DNA of 6,140 nucleotides, taken from positions 1 to 6,140 of the forward strand of contig CACYHM010000061.1 of the NCBI GenBank assembly GCA_902774195.1, written 5' to 3'. Under the pieces are notes generated by a model. That model saw only the letters and a program-made list of their open reading frames with translations, was not told the origin of the DNA and did no database searches. Below are positions 1-5,669 of this stretch, in pieces. Positions within the stretch are counted from its first letter, which is position 1, and the number at the start of each line of letters is the position of its first letter. This DNA is from an uncultured Eubacteriales bacterium (GTDB lineage Bacteria > Bacillota_A > Clostridia > Peptostreptococcales > Anaerovoracaceae). The translations under genes were made by a program, and so were the position numbers.

Positions 1-1174
1 GGATGCTCCTGAACTTAGCGTTCGTCATGCCGATCTCCTGCCCCTGGTAGATGAAAGGCGTGCCCCAGCCGAAGTATGTGATGATCGGCAGGAAGGTCGC
101 GGCCTCGTACCTGTATTTTCTGTCATTTATGCCGAAGCGGCTCACGCACCTTACGCAGTCGTGGTTTTCGAGAACAAGAGTGTTCCATCCAATACCGTAG
201 TGCCTGAGCTGCGGGCCGATGAGACCTTTCTTGAACTTTCTGAGGCTGAACGGCTTCGGGATGAACTTGGTCCCTCCCAGGTTGTCGCTCATCATGTGCT
301 CGAAATCGAAAATGCTGTCGAGCTCGCCTGATTCCTCCATTACGTATCTGTGGGCGTGCTCTTCATCCGGAGTGTACGATTCCCCCACTGTATACGTATC
401 GTAAAGCGAAAGAGCCCTGTCGTTCAGTTCCCTCAGGAATTCATGCATCCTCGGTCCGTCCACGAAGTACTGCGTGCCCTTCTGGAACTTCAGCGGATGC
501 TTGTCATCCTGAAGCGGATATACCTTGGACAGCAGGTTGAATACATCGAAGCGGAATCCGTCCACTCCCTTGTCGAGCCAGAACCGCAGTATGTCAGCCA
601 TCTCTTCCCTTACAGCGGGATTCTCCCAGTTGAGGTCAGGCTGCTCCGGGGCAAAGAGATGGAGGTAAAAGTCATCCGATCCGAGTATCCGCTCCCAGGC
701 AGAACCGGTGAACGATGACGTCCAGTTTGTCGGAGGCAGAAGCTCCTCCCTGCCTTTTTTGTCCTTTACCTTCCTTCCTTTGCGGATTATGTAGTAATCC
801 CTGTAAGGCGAATTCTCGTCGGCAATAGCGGCTCTGAACCACGCATGCTGATTGCTCGTATGGTTGAAGACCGCGTCCATCATGATCCTGAGCCCGCGCC
901 TGTGGCATTCCGCCACGAGCCTGTCGAAGTCCTCCATCGTGCCGAACGCCGGGTGTATCGCCCTGTAGTCGGCTATGTCGTAACCGTAGTCCCTCCACGG
1001 CGATGCGTAAAGAGGAGAGAACCATATGGCGGTCGCGCCCAGGTCCTTTATGTAGTCGAGCTTCGAGATGATGCCGGGTATGTCCCCCATGCCGTCGTTG
1101 TTCGAATCCATGAAGCTCAGCGGGTATATCTGGTATACCACAGCTTCCTTGTACCAGTTGGTCTTAACGCCCAT
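1..1174 (-). CDS. GH13 alpha-glucosidase, oligo-1,6-glucosidase type (3' end outside window)
   Basis: Intracellular glycoside hydrolase of family 13 that should release glucose from the non-reducing end of short alpha-glucosides, probably alpha-1,6-linked ones such as isomaltose. No signal peptide is visible. The reading frame is open from ATG 1174 to the window edge: 391 codons of a family that usually has about 550, so the end of the barrel and the C-terminal beta domain are missing only because the window stops. Visible motifs: the DxNxDGxGD metal-binding loop at 23-31, region I DAVFNH at 100-105, QPDLN at 178-182, nucleophile D210 in GFRFDVF, acid/base E265 in VGES, and H338-D339 (transition-state Asp) in ENHD. 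QPDLN is the signature of the oligo-1,6-glucosidase subfamily, and Val after the nucleophile is associated with alpha-1,6 specificity. Trehalose-6-phosphate hydrolase or dextran glucosidase are close alternatives. AAAGGA (1186-1181) lies 6 nt before the ATG and directly after the pyrophosphatase stop, so the two genes are probably cotranscribed. Confidence 0.93.
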   Translation of the reverse strand, partial: MGVKTNWYKEAVVYQIYPLSFMDSNNDGMGDIPGIISKLDYIKDLGATAIWFSPLYASPWRDYGYDIADYRAIHPAFGTMEDFDRLVAECHRRGLRIMMDAVFNHTSNQHAWFRAAIADENSPYRDYYIIRKGRKVKDKKGREELLPPTNWTSSFTGSAWERILGSDDFYLHLFAPEQPDLNWENPAVREEMADILRFWLDKGVDGFRFDVFNLLSKVYPLQDDKHPLKFQKGTQYFVDGPRMHEFLRELNDRALSLYDTYTVGESYTPDEEHAHRYVMEESGELDSIFDFEHMMSDNLGGTKFIPKPFSLRKFKKGLIGPQLRHYGIGWNTLVLENHDCVRCVSRFGINDRKYRYEAATFLPIITYFGWGTPFIYQGQEIGMTNAKFRSI

Positions 1175-1186
1175 TCTCTGTCCTTT

Positions 1187-2803
1187 CTAAACCGTCGTCG
1201 CGGATATCAGCATCGGCAGGAGCTGCTTTTTGCGGCTCATGACGCCGGGCATACTGTACATCCCCTTCGACAGTCTGCTGTACTGCAGGTTCCTCGCTGC
1301 CCTGTGGTCGCTCGTGAGAAGAACGCTTTTTTCTCTCAGAACGTCCGTGATCATCAGGAGCGTCCAGTCGAGTCCCTGTGCTTCTGCGATCTCAGCGAGA
1401 GCCCCGAGATACCTGTCCGCATACGCGTCGACGTCCTTCAGAGTCGTTAACTCGCACTGGCCGACGCCGATCTTTACCCCGCCCGACTCGTACTTCTTGA
1501 AGTCGGAGAGTATCATCTCCTTCGGGTCCTGTATCGCAAGGTTGTCAGTTATGCTGAAGAGCTTCTCGCCGAATTCCTCTATGCTCGTCACCTTCGCCAG
1601 CCTCGCGAGCATCTCAGCCGTGCTGATGTCTGAAGCCGTGGTCGTCGGGCTCCTGAGTATGAGGGTGTCAGCGATGATACCGGTCAGCAGGATACGGGCA
1701 GTCTTCTGATCAGGCATGAGCCCGTGCCTCAGGAACTGCTGATAGACTATCGTGCATGTGCTTCCGAGAGGCTCCGCCGCGATGAATATAGGCATCTTCG
1801 TCGAGAGCGAATCCAGCCTGTGGTGATCTATGATCTCGATCACGTTCGCGGTCTCTATGCCGTCTATGCTCTGGGCCGGCTCGTTGTGGTCGACCATGAT
1901 CACGTTGTATTCAGGCAGGTCGAGAAAGCATCTTCTGGTGACGAAGCCTGCGAACTTCCCGCCGTCCATGACCGCCAGCCCTCTTGTATGCGAGTTCGAG
2001 AAGATAGCCTTGCCGTCGATGAAAAGGTCGTCCGCTTCAATGGTCTCTGTCTCCGTCTCCATCATGGTCTCGACGGATTCCGCCAGTCTTACCCTCCTAA
2101 GTGTCTCTGCCGTTCCGAGGTCAGTCGCGAAGACCGAGCCTTCGTACCCGCTGAAGTCTATGTCAGGAGCTTCTCCGTCCGCTGCGATGATGATAGCCGG
2201 CACCTGCTTTTTGACAGCATACTCTATGTGTTCCCTTCTGGTGCCCAGTACGACTATGCAGCCGCTGACCCTCTCAAGGAAATCGCAGAACGACTCGAAA
2301 GTGGCCGCTCCTACGAGAAGCGAGCCTTCGATGATATCACTTTTGCCTCTGTGCAGCAGCCTGCCCGGTATGACCCGGAGGATGTTGTCCACGGTGAACC
2401 TGTATACGGGTATCTCCTCTTTGTTGTCCGTCAGGAACCATCCCGTGATGTCGTCCACGCTCAGAAGGCCTCTGAAGTCCTCTCCCTCGTAGATCGGAAC
2501 GACCGAAGGCTTGTCAGTGCTGTAAGTCCTGATAAGATCGTATATCGGCGCCTCCGCCTGCATGCGGGCGGGCGAGGTCAGCATCACATCCCTTACCTTA
2601 GGGTATACGTCCTTTTTATATGCCGGTATCTCAAGCTCCATGGCCTCCATCTGCCTGCGCACGCTGTCCGAGACAGGGCTGCAGTGTACCGGCACGTATT
2701 CGTTTTCCGGATCTGTCAGATTCTTGAGCGTCGCGTATGAAAGTGCGGCGCAGAGGCTGTCGAGATCCGGATTCCTGTGTCCTGTTATATATACTTTGCT
2801 CAT
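1187..2803 (-). CDS. ppaC: Mn-dependent inorganic pyrophosphatase with CBS-DRTGG-CBS regulatory insert
   Basis: Cytoplasmic family II (DHH) pyrophosphatase that hydrolyses PPi to two phosphates, pulling biosynthetic reactions forward. It has 538 aa when started at ATG 2803. The catalytic DHH domain is split by a regulatory insert. Metal ligands in order are H9, D13 and D15 in GHRNPDLDS, D305 in VDHNE, H327 in IDHH, and D379 in IIADTLILRSPT. The DHHA2 domain covers about 410-535 and ends with the substrate-binding SRKKQ at 523-527. The insert has CBS1 at about 66-123, a DRTGG-like segment at about 150-220 and CBS2 at about 244-294. In characterised relatives (Clostridium perfringens, Eggerthella lenta) such inserts bind adenine nucleotides: AMP/ADP inhibit, and diadenosine polyphosphates activate in DRTGG-containing forms. 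This enzyme is therefore probably tuned to energy state, which is inference for this protein. The frame also extends to a GTG at 2848, but ATG 2803 has the strong SD and begins at the conserved MSKVYITGH. All catalytic residues are present. Confidence 0.95.
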   Translation of the reverse strand: MSKVYITGHRNPDLDSLCAALSYATLKNLTDPENEYVPVHCSPVSDSVRRQMEAMELEIPAYKKDVYPKVRDVMLTSPARMQAEAPIYDLIRTYSTDKPSVVPIYEGEDFRGLLSVDDITGWFLTDNKEEIPVYRFTVDNILRVIPGRLLHRGKSDIIEGSLLVGAATFESFCDFLERVSGCIVVLGTRREHIEYAVKKQVPAIIIAADGEAPDIDFSGYEGSVFATDLGTAETLRRVRLAESVETMMETETETIEADDLFIDGKAIFSNSHTRGLAVMDGGKFAGFVTRRCFLDLPEYNVIMVDHNEPAQSIDGIETANVIEIIDHHRLDSLSTKMPIFIAAEPLGSTCTIVYQQFLRHGLMPDQKTARILLTGIIADTLILRSPTTTASDISTAEMLARLAKVTSIEEFGEKLFSITDNLAIQDPKEMILSDFKKYESGGVKIGVGQCELTTLKDVDAYADRYLGALAEIAEAQGLDWTLLMITDVLREKSVLLTSDHRAARNLQYSRLSKGMYSMPGVMSRKKQLLPMLISATTV

Positions 2804-2806
2804 CTT

Positions 2807-2812
2807 CCTCCT
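2807..2812 (-). promoter_or_regulatory. Ribosome binding site deciding the ppaC start
   Basis: On the minus strand AGGAGG precedes ATG 2803 with 3 nt between (5 nt if AGGA is taken as the core). The upstream GTG at 2848 has no comparable site, so this supports the 538-aa start over the 553-aa one. Confidence 0.75.
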
Positions 2813-2872
2813 GTTACATCTGCCTGCTGTTCTGTTGCTTTTTTTCACTTATACATCTCTGCATTCACAGTA

Positions 2873-2901
2873 ATAGTACTATCGAAGCCCGTTTTAGACA
2901 A
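2873..2901 (-). promoter_or_regulatory. Possible sigma70-type promoter for the ppaC-glucosidase pair
   Basis: On the minus strand TTGTCT (2901-2896, 4/6 to the -35 consensus) is followed after exactly 17 nt by TACTAT (2878-2873, 4/6 to the -10 consensus). It starts 2 nt beyond the cbiO stop and would give a leader of about 60 nt before ppaC. The -10 lies in a 10-bp palindrome, ATAGTACTAT (2873-2882). Both boxes are imperfect, and I found no terminator after cbiO, so read-through from the cbi operon is possible too. Confidence 0.35.
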
Positions 2902-2903
2902 GG

Positions 2904-3626
2904 TCAACGGTCCGCGAAGCAGAACGGAAGCTCCATGCGATTCGCCTCGAGCAGCTCCCTGTCCGTCAGGATCTCACGCACCGGACCGTCTGCGGCGATG
3001 CGCCCGCCCGAGATGAGTATGACCCTGTCGCAGGTATCGAGTATCATGTCGAGGTCGTGCGAAGCGATCATCCTGGTCTGAGGGAGTCCCTTTATCGTAT
3101 TGATCACGATGCGGCGGTTGTACGGATCGAGCGCTGAAGTCGGCTCGTCCATGAGTATCGCTTCCGGCTCCATGGCGAGTATCGTTGCGATGGCCGCCAT
3201 GCGCTTTTCTCCGCCCGAGATCTTATGATTATACCGGTTCTTCAGGTACTCGAGCCCGAGGCGGCCGAGCACCTCGTCCACCCTTCTGTCTGCTTCTGCA
3301 CGCGGCAGGCCGTAATTGAGAGGCCCGAAGATCATGTCCTCGTACACCGTAGGCATGAACATCTGGTTGTCGGAATTCTGCAGCACGAATCCGAGCTTCG
3401 CCCTTATGTCGCCAAGCGTTTCCTTCTTTACCTCGATGCCGTCGATCAGCACCTTCCCGCTGTCCGGTCCGAGCAGACCGAGGAGCAGCTTCATTATCGT
3501 GGACTTTCCGGCGCCGTTGGCTCCGATGAGGCCTACAGACTCGCCCTTGCCTATGCTGAACGACATATCGTGCAGCACCTTTCTGTCCTTCTCATATGAA
3601 AAATCCACATTCTGAAATTCGATCAT
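2904..3626 (-). CDS. cbiO: Cobalt/nickel ECF transporter ATP-binding protein CbiO
   Basis: ATPase subunit of the energy-coupling factor importer for Co2+/Ni2+. It sits on the cytoplasmic face of the membrane and drives transport through CbiQ. The ABC motifs are complete (240-aa numbering): Walker A GANGAGKST at 35-43, Q-loop Q83 in VLQNSDNQMF, signature ISGGEK at 136-141, Walker B AILMDEP with D160 and E161, and H-loop H190 in ASHDLD. The sequence LQNSDNQMF around the Q-loop is characteristic of CbiO/EcfA ATPases. Two in-frame ATGs are close together, at 3632 and 3626. GAGGTG (3639-3634) is only 1 nt from the first but 7 nt from the second, so I take 3626; the longer form would add Met-Tyr. 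The SD overlaps the cbiQ stop codon, so translation is likely coupled. Only one ATPase gene is present, as expected for a CbiO homodimer. Specificity cannot be read from this subunit and comes from CbiM. Confidence 0.95.
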   Translation of the reverse strand: MIEFQNVDFSYEKDRKVLHDMSFSIGKGESVGLIGANGAGKSTIMKLLLGLLGPDSGKVLIDGIEVKKETLGDIRAKLGFVLQNSDNQMFMPTVYEDMIFGPLNYGLPRAEADRRVDEVLGRLGLEYLKNRYNHKISGGEKRMAAIATILAMEPEAILMDEPTSALDPYNRRIVINTIKGLPQTRMIASHDLDMILDTCDRVILISGGRIAADGPVREILTDRELLEANRMELPFCFADR

Positions 3627-3632
3627 ATACAT

Positions 3633-4436
3633 TCACCTCACGACCAGCCCGCCGACGAGCTGTGAAATATTTCCGTATCTGAGCAGCACGAACAGCAGTA
3701 CCGAAACGAGCATGTACAGAGCGTCGCGTCCTCTGAAGCGGTCGATGTCCGCGTAATGGAAGTGCTCGTGGTAGCCTCTGAGTATCATGCTCGAGTATAG
3801 TTCCTGAGCGCGGTCCATGCTGCGCAGGAGCAGCTGGCCGAGGAAGGATCCCCACGCAGAAATGTGTATGCCCTTCTGTCCCGGCGCTCTCAGATGATAG
3901 GCATCCGTCATGACTGCGAGTTCCTCCGTCATCACCCCCACGTAGCGGTAGGTCAGCTGGAGCAGGGATACGAGTATCGCCGGCACGTGCAGCTTTCTCA
4001 GAGCCGCGCAGAGGCTGTCTATCTTTGTGGTCGCCATCAGCAGGAACGACGCCATAAGGCTGAAGACGCCTTTCAGCATAAGTGTGATCATGGATATGAC
4101 GCCGCCGGAGATCGCTATGTTTCCGATCGTCAGTATCGTCTGCCTGTCGAAAAATGGATTGAAAAGCCCCACCGCCATGACGAGTGGCAGCACTATGCGC
4201 AGCTTGTAGAAGCAGGTGCGCACCTTTACTCCGCTGAGCGAGAACATCATCGCCGGCCACAGCACCATCGGCACCAGGCCCGGAAGATCGTACTTGCCGA
4301 ACGAGAGCGTGATCATTATGTATGCGATCGTAGTTATGAGCTTTGCGCCGGGGTGCAGACGGTGGACGGGCGAGCGCATCGCCGCCAGTTCGTCCATCTC
4401 TGAGAGCTCGGCCAGAGCTTTCTGCATTTTGTTCAT
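3633..4436 (-). CDS. cbiQ: Cobalt/nickel ECF transporter T component CbiQ
   Basis: Integral membrane coupling protein (EcfT family) that links the metal-binding CbiM to the CbiO ATPase. It has 267 aa from ATG 4436, normal for the family. After the conserved SPVHRLHPGAKL (22-33) there are hydrophobic segments at about 31-46, 53-68, 80-96, 107-138, and a last one at about 240-254 near the C-terminus. The two cytoplasmic coupling motifs of the x-Arg-small type that contact the ATPase are visible as LRA (182-184, in YHLRAPGQKG) and LRG (219-221, in MILRGYHEH). The second is followed by an unusual cluster, His-Glu-His-Phe-His (223-227). The frame can also start at ATG 4469 (278 aa), with AAAGGG 6 nt upstream, but that start and its SD lie inside a perfect palindrome. 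ATG 4436 has AAAAGG at 8 nt and gives the more family-like N-terminus, so the start is uncertain. The cbiO reading frame follows directly at its stop. Confidence 0.92.
   Translation of the reverse strand: MNKMQKALAELSEMDELAAMRSPVHRLHPGAKLITTIAYIMITLSFGKYDLPGLVPMVLWPAMMFSLSGVKVRTCFYKLRIVLPLVMAVGLFNPFFDRQTILTIGNIAISGGVISMITLMLKGVFSLMASFLLMATTKIDSLCAALRKLHVPAILVSLLQLTYRYVGVMTEELAVMTDAYHLRAPGQKGIHISAWGSFLGQLLLRSMDRAQELYSSMILRGYHEHFHYADIDRFRGRDALYMLVSVLLFVLLRYGNISQLVGGLVVR
3634..3639 (-). promoter_or_regulatory. Ribosome binding site deciding the cbiO start
   Basis: Minus-strand GAGGTG overlaps the TGA stop of cbiQ (3635-3633). The spacing is 7 nt to ATG 3626 and only 1 nt to ATG 3632, which favours the second ATG. 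Confidence 0.7.
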
Positions 4437-4444
4437 AAAAGATG

Positions 4445-4450
4445 CCTTTT
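4445..4450 (-). promoter_or_regulatory. Probable ribosome binding site of cbiQ
   Basis: Minus-strand AAAAGG lies 8 nt upstream of ATG 4436. It is a modest SD, but it sits outside the palindrome that would hide the competing AAAGGG (4481-4476) of the start at 4469. Confidence 0.45.
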
Positions 4451-4457
4451 CACCAAT

Positions 4458-4481
4458 AAAGGGCATCATCTGATGCCCTTT
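4458..4481. repeat. Perfect inverted repeat (11-bp arms, 2-bp centre) between cbiM and cbiQ
   Basis: Arms AAAGGGCATCA (4458-4468) and TGATGCCCTTT (4471-4481) are perfect reverse complements around a TC centre. As RNA it would fold as a 9-bp stem with a 6-nt loop. Neither side is followed by a clean T-run (minus strand continues ATTGGTG, plus strand ACTAAAT), so it is not a standard intrinsic terminator. It could be an operator, an intercistronic stabilising hairpin, or a structure hiding the alternative cbiQ start at 4469, whose SD and ATG both fall inside it. Confidence 0.8.
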
Positions 4482-4485
4482 ACTA

Positions 4486-4494
4486 AATATACCA
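4486..4494 (-). promoter_or_regulatory. Possible extended -10 promoter inside the cbi operon
   Basis: The minus strand shows TGGTATATT, which matches the extended -10 form TGnTATAAT at all but one defined position. No convincing -35 is seen 16-18 nt upstream. Transcription would begin near 4479, at the edge of the 4458-4481 palindrome. It could give extra expression of cbiQO independent of cbiM. Confidence 0.3.
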
Positions 4495-4521
4495 TATCCT
4501 GAGAGAGAAAGAGAGTATGGT
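4491..4521. repeat. Short inverted repeat around a purine tract after cbiM
   Basis: ACCATA (4491-4496) and TATGGT (4516-4521) are reverse complements separated by 19 nt. The interval includes an almost pure purine stretch on the plus strand (4502-4515), which is a CU-rich loop in the cbi mRNA. It begins directly after the cbiM stop. It could form a weak 6-bp RNA stem; its function is unknown. Confidence 0.4.
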
Positions 4522-5577
4522 CTATTCGGTTTTCATTTTTCTCTTGCGGAAGAATCCCCCTATGAGGCATATCAGGACCGCGACTCCGGCCACGATGGCC
4601 GCTCCCACTATGCCCGATACCGTCGTGCCGGCCGCCGAGTCATTGTCAGGGAATGCGTAATCCGGAAGGAATGAAGTCTTTTCCTGTACGGACTCCGCCT
4701 TTTCGGCCGCCTGGCTGCTGACTCCGTAGTTCTCTTCATCCAGTCCCATGTTGGAGGAGTATCCTCCGTCGCTGTTGCCGAACAGCGCCCACTCAAGACC
4801 GTCCGGGTTGGAGCTTGCCAGCAGGCTGAGTCCTCCGCCTACCGCTACCGCTACTATTGCGAGTATGGCGACTACCGACTTCAGGGAGCGCTTTGCAGTC
4901 CTCTCCCCGCTGAACTCGACGCCCTGGAGCAGTTCCGGGCGGGAATCGTATACGAACACCAGCACAGCTGCCGTGATCAGTCCTTCGACGAGACCGATGG
5001 CAAGGTGTATCGGCTGCATAAGAGCGAGGAACGAGCCGAACGGCAGCTCCGTGATGCCCGAAAGGCTGGTCTCGAGCACTACCGAGAAGGCTCCGAGCTG
5101 GAGCGTCACTATGCAGCCTATGATCGATGCTGCGATTATGCGCGCTCTTTCAGCTGAACGCCCTTCTCCGAACCACTTACTGGCGTTTACAGGCTTCCAT
5201 ATAAGGAAGTAGCCGACGAAGCAGCCGTAGAACGCCATGTTCCAGCAGTTGGCCCCCAGAGCCATCAGTCCGCCGTCGGCAAAGAAAAGACATTGTATCG
5301 TCAGAATGACTATCATGGACAGGAAGCCCGCATACGGTCCCAGCAGGGCCGAGAGCAGCATACCTCCGCACATGTGTCCCGAAGATCCCGTCCCCGGTAT
5401 CGTGTAGTTGATCATCTGTCCCGCGAATACGAGCGCGGACGTCACCGCCATGACAGGCAGTTTCTGAGGATCATCATCCTGTCTGAGCTTGTGTATCGAA
5501 TATCCTGCCGCCGCTGCACTCGCCGCATACATCGTTGTAGCGACTGCCGGTGACAGCAAAGCATCTGCCATATGCAT
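4522..5577 (-). CDS. cbiM: Cobalt/nickel ECF transporter substrate-binding permease CbiM with PDGLE/CbiN-like tail
   Basis: Metal-specific S component of a group I ECF importer for Co2+ or Ni2+. The N-terminus MHMADALLSP fixes the start: in characterised CbiM/NikM proteins the terminal amine, His2 and a conserved His at about 67-68 hold the metal, and here H2 and H68 (SSGHMCGG) are present. Other hallmarks are GGLMALGAN (102-110) followed by WNMAFYG, and QPIHLAIGLVEG (188-199). The core spans about residues 1-215 with six or seven membrane segments. A CbiN-like tail follows: a membrane helix at about 234-254, an outside loop with the PDGLE motif (258-262) and an acidic stretch, a second helix at about 323-343, and a basic end RKRK. 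At 351 aa it is thus a fusion of CbiM and the small accessory subunit, which explains why no separate cbiN is seen. GGGAGG (5590-5585) lies 7 nt before ATG 5577. Cobalt versus nickel cannot be settled from sequence alone. Confidence 0.95.
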   Translation of the reverse strand: MHMADALLSPAVATTMYAASAAAAGYSIHKLRQDDDPQKLPVMAVTSALVFAGQMINYTIPGTGSSGHMCGGMLLSALLGPYAGFLSMIVILTIQCLFFADGGLMALGANCWNMAFYGCFVGYFLIWKPVNASKWFGEGRSAERARIIAASIIGCIVTLQLGAFSVVLETSLSGITELPFGSFLALMQPIHLAIGLVEGLITAAVLVFVYDSRPELLQGVEFSGERTAKRSLKSVVAILAIVAVAVGGGLSLLASSNPDGLEWALFGNSDGGYSSNMGLDEENYGVSSQAAEKAESVQEKTSFLPDYAFPDNDSAAGTTVSGIVGAAIVAGVAVLICLIGGFFRKRKMKTE

Positions 5578-5594
5578 AAAAAAACCTCCCTTTA

Positions 5595-5622
5595 ACTTCT
5601 ATGATCGTTCTCACCTAGAAGT
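5595..5622. promoter_or_regulatory. 28-bp inverted repeat over the cbiM promoter, candidate operator
   Basis: ACTTCTA (5595-5601) and TAGAAGT (5616-5622) are perfect reverse complements separated by 14 nt, with centres 21 bp (two helical turns) apart. The upstream arm overlaps the predicted -10 (5620-5625) and extends toward the expected start site near 5613. Part of it would therefore not be transcribed, which favours a DNA operator over an RNA hairpin. Taken with 6-nt arms the layout is 6-N16-6, the geometry of the E. coli NikR site, although the base sequence differs. The regulator is not in the window. Confidence 0.45.
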
Positions 5623-5648
5623 ATAAGGTCGGTATCTATAGCTCACAA
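5620..5648 (-). promoter_or_regulatory. Promoter of the cbiMQO operon
   Basis: On the minus strand TTGTGA (5648-5643, 4/6 to the -35 consensus) is followed after 17 nt by TATACT (5625-5620, 5/6 to the -10 consensus). The start site would be near 5613, leaving a leader of about 36 nt before cbiM. That is too short for a cobalamin or Ni/Co riboswitch. Confidence 0.6.
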
Positions 5649-5669
5649 GCCCCCTCAGGGGATGGAATT

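Noticed and set aside
672..1025. Minus-strand 117-codon frame inside the glucosidase gene
   Set aside because: It overlaps the GH13 gene in another frame; the GH13 frame carries the catalytic motifs, while this one is basic and low in recognisable structure.
1724..2740. A long plus-strand open frame (338 codons) opposite ppaC
   Set aside because: It lies wholly antisense to a gene with every catalytic motif intact, its translation is Arg/Val/His-rich without recognisable domains, and it follows from the codon use of the real gene. Other plus-strand frames across the window are shadows of the same kind.
2833..2846. Plus-strand T-run in the cbiO-ppaC gap as a terminator
   Set aside because: No stem precedes it on the plus strand, no plus-strand gene ends here, and it reads as an A-run on the transcribed strand.
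2804..2848. N-terminal extension of ppaC from GTG 2848
   Set aside because: There is no SD before the GTG, the added residues (KKSNRTAGRCNRRK) are not family-like, and AGGAGG directly precedes ATG 2803.
5650..5661. CCCC-TCA-GGGG hairpin after the GNAT gene as an intrinsic terminator
   Set aside because: The stem is only 4 bp with a 3-nt loop, and no T-run follows on the minus strand. It may still slow transcription, but I cannot support it as a terminator.
5578..5669. Cobalamin or Ni/Co riboswitch upstream of cbiM
   Set aside because: The gap is only 92 nt, about 36 nt of it is predicted leader, and no B12-box-like sequence or conserved multi-stem pattern is visible.
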